From assembly GCF_002128425.1 (NCBI RefSeq), contig NZ_NESS01000001.1, positions 496,001-560,000 of the forward strand: DNA of 64,000 bases. Reading direction: 5' to 3'. Under the pieces are notes generated by a model. The model was not told the DNA's origin, did no database searches, and worked only from the letters and a program-made list of their open reading frames with translations. The stretch's first letter is position 1. The number at the start of each line of letters is the position of its first letter. Origin of the DNA: Gottfriedia acidiceleris. Its GTDB lineage: Bacteria > Bacillota > Bacilli > Bacillales > Bacillaceae_G. Below are positions 59,490 through 64,000 of this stretch, piece by piece. The position numbers and the translations under genes are program-made.

Positions 59490-59672
59490 TTATTTTTTTG
59501 GAGTGAAGAGTTGAATTAATTCTGCGCAACTAATTTTCCTTAGTAGATCGAAACTTGCCCAACTACAAACACGATCCTCCCAAGCTACTAAGCATTGATT
59601 ATCTTTAGTTTCCATAACCGTTCCCACAGCACCATCTAAGCTAAACATAACATAGTTGCCTATCGAGAACAT
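59490..59672 (-). CDS. Small protein at the end of the fix cluster
   Basis: 60 residues from the ATG at 59672 (MFSIGNYVMFSLDGAVGTVM onwards), preceded by GGGGTGAT at 6 bases; a GTG at 59681 overlapping the fixX stop is the alternative. The pattern (short beta strands, IGNYV-x4-DGAVGTV-x-E) suggests an SH3-like barrel. Translation is linked to fixX by overlap, so a role with the Fix complex is possible. I do not recognise the family. Confidence 0.6.
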   Translation of the reverse strand: MFSIGNYVMFSLDGAVGTVMETKDNQCLVAWEDRVCSWASFDLLRKISCAELIQLFTPKK

Positions 59673-59677
59673 TTTGA

Positions 59678-59974
59678 TCACCCCAATCTAAATATAATTC
59701 CGTGCCCACCTTTCGGATACTCCCATTTAATATTTTGATGAGGACAGCCTATTCTACAGCTTCCGCATTCATGACATCCCTCGTATCCAACATGCATTCG
59801 AATATTTTCCCATTTATAAACTTCTGCTGGACAAAATATTGTACAGATTTTATCAGGACATTTTGTCATACAAATATCGGAATCTAATACAGTTAAGTGC
59901 GATTTTGTATCGGCATTAAAACGAACGAGATACTGCTTGTCTTCGATTGTACTTTCTTTTTTTGTCTCACTCAT
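59678..59974 (-). CDS. fixX: Ferredoxin-like protein FixX
   Basis: 98 residues. C-terminal cluster motif CHECGSCRIGCP (about 69-80, Cys-x2-Cys-x2-Cys-x3-Cys-Pro) and a more N-terminal CMTKC...C...CP group (about 35-49) provide the iron-sulfur ligands. It passes electrons from FixC onward to the quinone pool or to ferredoxin. Adjacent to fixC with one base between them. Confidence 0.9.
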   Translation of the reverse strand: MSETKKESTIEDKQYLVRFNADTKSHLTVLDSDICMTKCPDKICTIFCPAEVYKWENIRMHVGYEGCHECGSCRIGCPHQNIKWEYPKGGHGIIFRLG

Positions 59975-61270
59975 TTATTTCATCACCTTCCATGCTTTGT
60001 ATACATCTTTCGCAAGCTTAAGTTTAGCCTTTGCTCCTCCTATATTACTCATAATATTTTTTTGTTTTTCCCATTTAGATTTACCATCTACAGTAAACAT
60101 TTGGCTAGCAGACTTATTTAATAGAGGGATATATTGCTCGAAATATTGAGGGAATTTTTCAAAATGATGTGTTGCATCTTTATATTTTTTCAAATCCTGT
60201 CCTACGAAGCTATTTAGTAATTTATCGGCATATGGCTTTAAAGCAACATCAGAGTAATTATCAATCGCTTTTGCTTCGATAATGGTCTCCGCTGCTAGTC
60301 TTCCAGAAGTCATTGCCATATTTGAGCCTTCACGATGAATTGCGTTTACTAACTGTGCTGCATCCCCAATTACCAATACGCCATTTCCTACTAATTTAGG
60401 AATCGATTTGTACCCACCTTCAGGAATTAAATGAGCGAGGTATTCTTGCGGTTCGCTTCCTTGAATATAAGGTCTAATCATCGGATGATTCTTAACGTAT
60501 TCAAGTAAATCATATGGTTTTATTTTATTTTCAATCATTCCTGATAATAATGTACCGACCCCAATACTAAGTGAATCTTTATTTGTATATAAAAATCCTG
60601 TGCCAACTATGCCTTTTGTTGCATCTCCAAATAACTCGATTGCTACCCCTTGGTTTCCTTCAAGACCAAATCGATCTTGAATAATTTTACTATCGAGCTT
60701 TAAAATTTCCATTGTCGCCAAAGCGACTTCATCTGGTCTCCATTCTTTATGGAAACCTAAAGATTTTCCTAAAAGCGAATTCACACCATCAGCTAGCACA
60801 ACAACATCTGCATATAAATCACCATCTGGTCGATCCGTTCTTACACCAACAACAACATCATTTTCCACAATACACTCAAGAACAACCGTTTCATTGATTA
60901 ATAACGCACCTTGTTCTACTGCTTTTTGAGCGAACCATTGATCAAACTTTGAGCGAAGAACTGTAAAATTATTGTAAGGTTCTTCAGCAAATTCAAGTCC
61001 TTTATACCCAAAGGTTGTAGCGGATTGTTTATCAAGCATCATAACTCGTTGCTCTACAATCACACGTTCAATTGGTGCATCCTTCCAAAATTCAGGTATA
61101 ACGTCCTCCATCATTTTACGATACAATACGCCACCCATAACATTTTTCGAACCAGGATATTCTCCTCTTTCAATAAGGACAACATTAACACCATTTTTTG
61201 CGAGCTCGTATGCACATGAAATTCCTGCTGGGCCTGCTCCCACAACAATTACATCAAATTTTTCCGGCAT
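59975..61270 (-). CDS. fixC: FAD-dependent oxidoreductase FixC (ETF-quinone oxidoreductase-like)
   Basis: 431 residues. The FAD dinucleotide motif VGAGPAGISCAYELA (about 10-24), the GSKNVMGG stretch (about 40-47) and the second FAD motif VIGDAAQLVNAIHREGSNMA (about 301-320) match FixC and the flavin part of ETF-QO. The C-terminal iron-sulfur part of ETF-QO is supplied separately by FixX. It overlaps fixB by 17 bases. Confidence 0.91.
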   Translation of the reverse strand: MPEKFDVIVVGAGPAGISCAYELAKNGVNVVLIERGEYPGSKNVMGGVLYRKMMEDVIPEFWKDAPIERVIVEQRVMMLDKQSATTFGYKGLEFAEEPYNNFTVLRSKFDQWFAQKAVEQGALLINETVVLECIVENDVVVGVRTDRPDGDLYADVVVLADGVNSLLGKSLGFHKEWRPDEVALATMEILKLDSKIIQDRFGLEGNQGVAIELFGDATKGIVGTGFLYTNKDSLSIGVGTLLSGMIENKIKPYDLLEYVKNHPMIRPYIQGSEPQEYLAHLIPEGGYKSIPKLVGNGVLVIGDAAQLVNAIHREGSNMAMTSGRLAAETIIEAKAIDNYSDVALKPYADKLLNSFVGQDLKKYKDATHHFEKFPQYFEQYIPLLNKSASQMFTVDGKSKWEKQKNIMSNIGGAKAKLKLAKDVYKAWKVMK

Positions 61271-62294
61271 GATCGTGATTTTCCTCCTTTAAAGAAAAAC
61301 TTTCTTGGAATTGGTTAATCAGCATTGGTACAATTTCAAATGCGTCTCCTACGATGCCGTAATGACAAGATTGAAAAATTGCCGCATTCGGATCTTTATT
61401 TATCGCAATAATGAGACCTGAATTTTGCATCCCAACAATATGTTGTATTGCGCCAGATATCCCAATTGCAAAATAAATTTTTGGTGTAACCGTTACGCCA
61501 GTCTGACCTACTTGATGGTGATGTTCAACCCAGCCAGCTTCAACTACATCACGACTTGCTCCAACAGCCGCTCCAATCGTTTCAGCAAACATATGAATCA
61601 ACTGAAATCCGTCTTTACTACCTAATCCTTTGCCACCCGCAACAATAATATCTGCTTCGTCAATCCGAACCTTCTTAGTTGTTGCACGTACAATTTCTAA
61701 TACTTTTGTACGAATATCTTCTTCTTTTAAATCAATTTCCTCTTCGATCACAACTCCCTCAGCACCAGGAATAGGAGCGAGCGCTTTCATTACCTTTGGA
61801 CGAACTGTAGCCATTTGAGGTCTATATTTCTTACAAAGAATAGTTGCCATTATATTCCCACCAAATGCAGGTCGACTAGCTAATAATAGTCCTGTATCTT
61901 CTTCAACATCTAATACAGTTGTATCCGCTGTTAAACCTGTAGGTAGGTCAGTTGCAACCGCACTTGCTAAATCCTTCCCTTTAGAGGTTGCACCATATAA
62001 TAAGATTTCGGGCTTATATTTGTTACAGCATTCAAGTACTGCTTTCATATAAGATTCCGTACGATAATCCTTAAAAATTGGGTCATCATATACGTAAACG
62101 ATGTCTGCACCGTATTCAAATAACGTAGGGGCTAATGATTTCACATTTTCACCAATTAATAATCCCGCTAGTTCACAACCACGTTTTTCTGCTAATTCTT
62201 TTCCAGCTCCAAGCAATTCAAGTGATACAGGAGCAATGACTTTATCGTTTTCTTCAATAAACACCCAAATACCTTTGTACTCTGAGAAATCCAT
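61254..62294 (-). CDS. fixB: Electron transfer flavoprotein alpha subunit FixB
   Basis: 346 residues. The N-terminal domain (IWVFIEEND) pairs with FixA, and the C-terminal FAD domain shows VAGGKGLGS (about 215-223), GASRDVVEAGW (about 242-252), QVGQTGVTVTPKIYFAIGISGAIQH (two blocks, about 257-281) and INKDPNAAIF (about 294-303). FixAB-type ETFs can hold a second FAD and perform flavin-based electron bifurcation. Starts one base before the fixA stop. Confidence 0.92.
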   Translation of the reverse strand: MDFSEYKGIWVFIEENDKVIAPVSLELLGAGKELAEKRGCELAGLLIGENVKSLAPTLFEYGADIVYVYDDPIFKDYRTESYMKAVLECCNKYKPEILLYGATSKGKDLASAVATDLPTGLTADTTVLDVEEDTGLLLASRPAFGGNIMATILCKKYRPQMATVRPKVMKALAPIPGAEGVVIEEEIDLKEEDIRTKVLEIVRATTKKVRIDEADIIVAGGKGLGSKDGFQLIHMFAETIGAAVGASRDVVEAGWVEHHHQVGQTGVTVTPKIYFAIGISGAIQHIVGMQNSGLIIAINKDPNAAIFQSCHYGIVGDAFEIVPMLINQFQESFSLKEENHDHAGKI

Positions 62295-63122
62295 TTATAC
62301 CCCTCCTTTCACTTCAAATAACTCTTTCTTTTCATTTAAAATTTTCAGCAATTCATTTACTTTTTCTACTGAAGTTCCTTCAAAAATCGTTCCACCTTTA
62401 GCCTTTGGTGGAGCCCATACTTTCGATACAATCGTTGGTGAACCTTTTAAACCTAATTGTTTAATATCAATATTTTCTAGATCCTTCACAGCCCAAATGG
62501 TCGGATTATACCTTGCAGCTTTTATCATATTTGTAAGCGATGAATAAGGAACTTCATTTATTTCCTTCTCAACTGCAAATAAACAAGGCAAACTCGTCTT
62601 AATGACTTCATGGCCATCTTCTATTTTCCGATGAACAATTGCATACCCTTCATCTTTATTAATTTCTTGAACCTTTTTAACTGATGTTAACGGTGGAATA
62701 TCTAATCGACGTGCGATCCCTGGTCCAACTTGTCCAGTATCACCGTCAATTGTCATCTTTCCACAAACGATTAAATCAATCGCTTGAATTTGTCCTATTT
62801 TCTCAATCGCCTTTGTCAATGCATAACTTGTCGCTAAAGTGTCTGCCCCAGCAAATGCACGGTCTGAAATCATATACCCTTCATCTGCACCGATTTCAAT
62901 ACATTTTCGAATAGCTTTTACAGCAGGTGGTGGCCCCATCGTAATAACTGAAACTACTCCACCATATTTATTCTTAATTCGAACAGCTTCCTCCACAGCA
63001 TGGGCATCATACGGATTTAAAATTGCTGGAGCACTTGCACGGTCCATCGTATTCGTTTTAGGATTCATCTTAATGATTTTCGTATCTGGTACTTGTTTAA
63101 TACAAACCACAATATGTAACAC
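62295..63122 (-). CDS. fixA: Electron transfer flavoprotein beta subunit FixA
   Basis: 275 residues. Opening VVCIKQVPDT (about 5-14) and the ETF-beta phrase NPYDAHAVEEAVRIK (about 36-50) are visible, as is DLIVCGKMTIDGDTGQVGPGIA (about 114-135), which forms the nucleotide site. The start is a GTG at 63122 behind GGGAGAG. First gene of fixA-fixB-fixC-fixX plus one small gene. Confidence 0.92.
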   Translation of the reverse strand: MLHIVVCIKQVPDTKIIKMNPKTNTMDRASAPAILNPYDAHAVEEAVRIKNKYGGVVSVITMGPPPAVKAIRKCIEIGADEGYMISDRAFAGADTLATSYALTKAIEKIGQIQAIDLIVCGKMTIDGDTGQVGPGIARRLDIPPLTSVKKVQEINKDEGYAIVHRKIEDGHEVIKTSLPCLFAVEKEINEVPYSSLTNMIKAARYNPTIWAVKDLENIDIKQLGLKGSPTIVSKVWAPPKAKGGTIFEGTSVEKVNELLKILNEKKELFEVKGGV

Positions 63123-63237
63123 TTTTTCACTCTCCCTTTTTCTTCCCGTCTCCCATAGTTAGTAAATGTACATGTTGTTCAAATATATTATTTTGATTGA
63201 AAAAATATGATAGAAAGCAGCTAAAAAAAGAGAAACG

Positions 63238-63279
63238 AAAAAAAGAGACATTCACAACATAATAGTTGAAAATGTCTCT
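63238..63279 (-). terminator. Terminator after the VOC dioxygenase gene
   Basis: GAGACATT / AATGTCTC outer stem and CAAC / GTTG inner stem, followed by TTTTTTT on the minus strand. Confidence 0.85.
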
Positions 63280-63296
63280 CAATATAATTTAATTTC

Positions 63297-64000
63297 TTAA
63301 CCAACTAATAGTTGGATAGTTATGCCTGAAGGGTCCTTCGTAAATGTAATACCATTTTCTACAAATACTGTTGCTCCCATATTCTTTAAACGGTTTACTA
63401 CCACCGTTTTTTCTTCTTCACTTGGATACAACAATGTAAAATTATTTAATCCAGCACTACTGTCAGAAGGTGCAACGCCTCCTGCACTATGCCATGTATT
63501 TAAACCGATGTGATGATGATAACGTCCTGTTGAAATAAATAATGCCTGGCTTCCATATTTCGTTACAACATCAAATCCAAGCCCTTCACAATAAAACTTC
63601 TCAGTACTATTTAAATCAGAAACTTGTAAATGGATATGCCCCATAATTGTTTTTTGTGGTAGTCCAGTAAAAACTTCATTTTCAGCAAGTGCCAAAAGCC
63701 CCTCTACATCTAATCGTTTACTATCCATTACGACATACTCATTATGCCATTGCCAATTCTCTGATGGACGATCTGCATAAATTTCAATACCATTCATATC
63801 TGGGTCCGCTAAATAGATTGCTTCACTTACTAAATGATCCGAACCACCTTGAAGTGGATTTCTAGTTTCAATCAGGTGCTTCAGCACAATACCTAAATCT
63901 TTTCGAGTAGGTACTAATAAAGCAAAATGATATAATCCTGTATTTCGTTCATTTCTAGGTGTAACATTTTCTGGCTGCTCTAATTTTATTAAAACATTTA
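63297..64000 (-). CDS. VOC family dioxygenase, CatE-like (5' end off the window)
   Basis: The frame is open to the window edge, so the start lies beyond it; an internal GTG near 63887 is not the real start. The visible part, about 234 residues, contains NTGLYHFALLVPTRKDL from the first module, EIYADRP and the second module IMGHIHLQVSDLNSTEKFYC with HHHIGLNTW. The layout matches B. subtilis catechol 2,3-dioxygenase CatE-type proteins, which carry iron-binding His and Glu at module ends. Substrate unknown. Confidence 0.83.
   Translation of the reverse strand, partial: NVLIKLEQPENVTPRNERNTGLYHFALLVPTRKDLGIVLKHLIETRNPLQGGSDHLVSEAIYLADPDMNGIEIYADRPSENWQWHNEYVVMDSKRLDVEGLLALAENEVFTGLPQKTIMGHIHLQVSDLNSTEKFYCEGLGFDVVTKYGSQALFISTGRYHHHIGLNTWHSAGGVAPSDSSAGLNNFTLLYPSEEEKTVVVNRLKNMGATVFVENGITFTKDPSGITIQLLVG

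Overview
This window is a low-GC Firmicute chromosome segment, most likely from a member of the Bacillaceae. Its backbone follows the Bacillus subtilis yqg-yqf-yqe region almost gene for gene: ltaS-type gene (yqgS), glcK, yqgQ, yqgN, rpmG, pbpA, yqgE, sodA, yqgB, yqfZ, ispG, zur, yqfU, yqfT, nfo, cshB, yqfQ, ispH, yqfO, trmK, cccA, sigA, dnaG, yqfL, ccpN, recO, yqzL, era, cdd, dgkA, ybeY, pgpH, phoH, yqfD, yqfC, yqeY, rpsU. Spore-formation genes (yqfC, yqfD) and the sigA-dnaG pair fit an aerobic or facultative endospore former. The species cannot be fixed from sequence reading alone.

Layout. 1-12.3 kb (all minus strand): a lipoteichoic acid synthase fragment, ROK glucokinase, a VanY-type carboxypeptidase, L-lactate dehydrogenase behind a Rex-like operator, a folate enzyme, L33, a sugar nucleotidyltransferase, phoU and pstB behind a four-repeat PhoP box, PBP2, an MFS protein and SodA. 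A three-tRNA operon (Asn, Met, Ser) lies at 12.5-12.7 kb. 13.0-15.5 kb (plus): yqgB, yqfZ, ispG. 15.5-20 kb: a sulfate ABC transporter operon whose binding-protein gene and permease genes are each preceded by a copy of the same structured leader. 20-25.6 kb: accessory metabolic and hypothetical genes. 25.7-27.8 kb: the zinc uptake genes znuC-znuB-zur with a candidate Zur operator. 28-52.8 kb: the conserved housekeeping block. The glyQS, yqxD and yqeZ-floA genes found here in B. subtilis are absent, and the floA position holds a 20-bp-phased repeat array. 52.9-64 kb: accessory genes, including an MFS transporter, a fatty acid hydroxylase, a WxL surface protein, an S-adenosylmethionine hydrolase, a complete fixABCX-like electron-bifurcating cluster and a dioxygenase fragment.

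Main second-look items. The first is the duplicated leader in the sulfate operon (18360-18485 and 19711-19841), which has identical core blocks and compensatory changes in predicted stems. It could be an undescribed cis-acting RNA or a dispersed palindromic repeat. The second is a pair of Rex/Fnr-like palindromes upstream of the WxL gene. The third is a PhoP-controlled pstB-phoU pair without pstSCA. The fourth is the fixABCX cluster with an extra small gene. The fifth is the repeat array that replaces floA. No prophage, insertion sequence or CRISPR array was seen.
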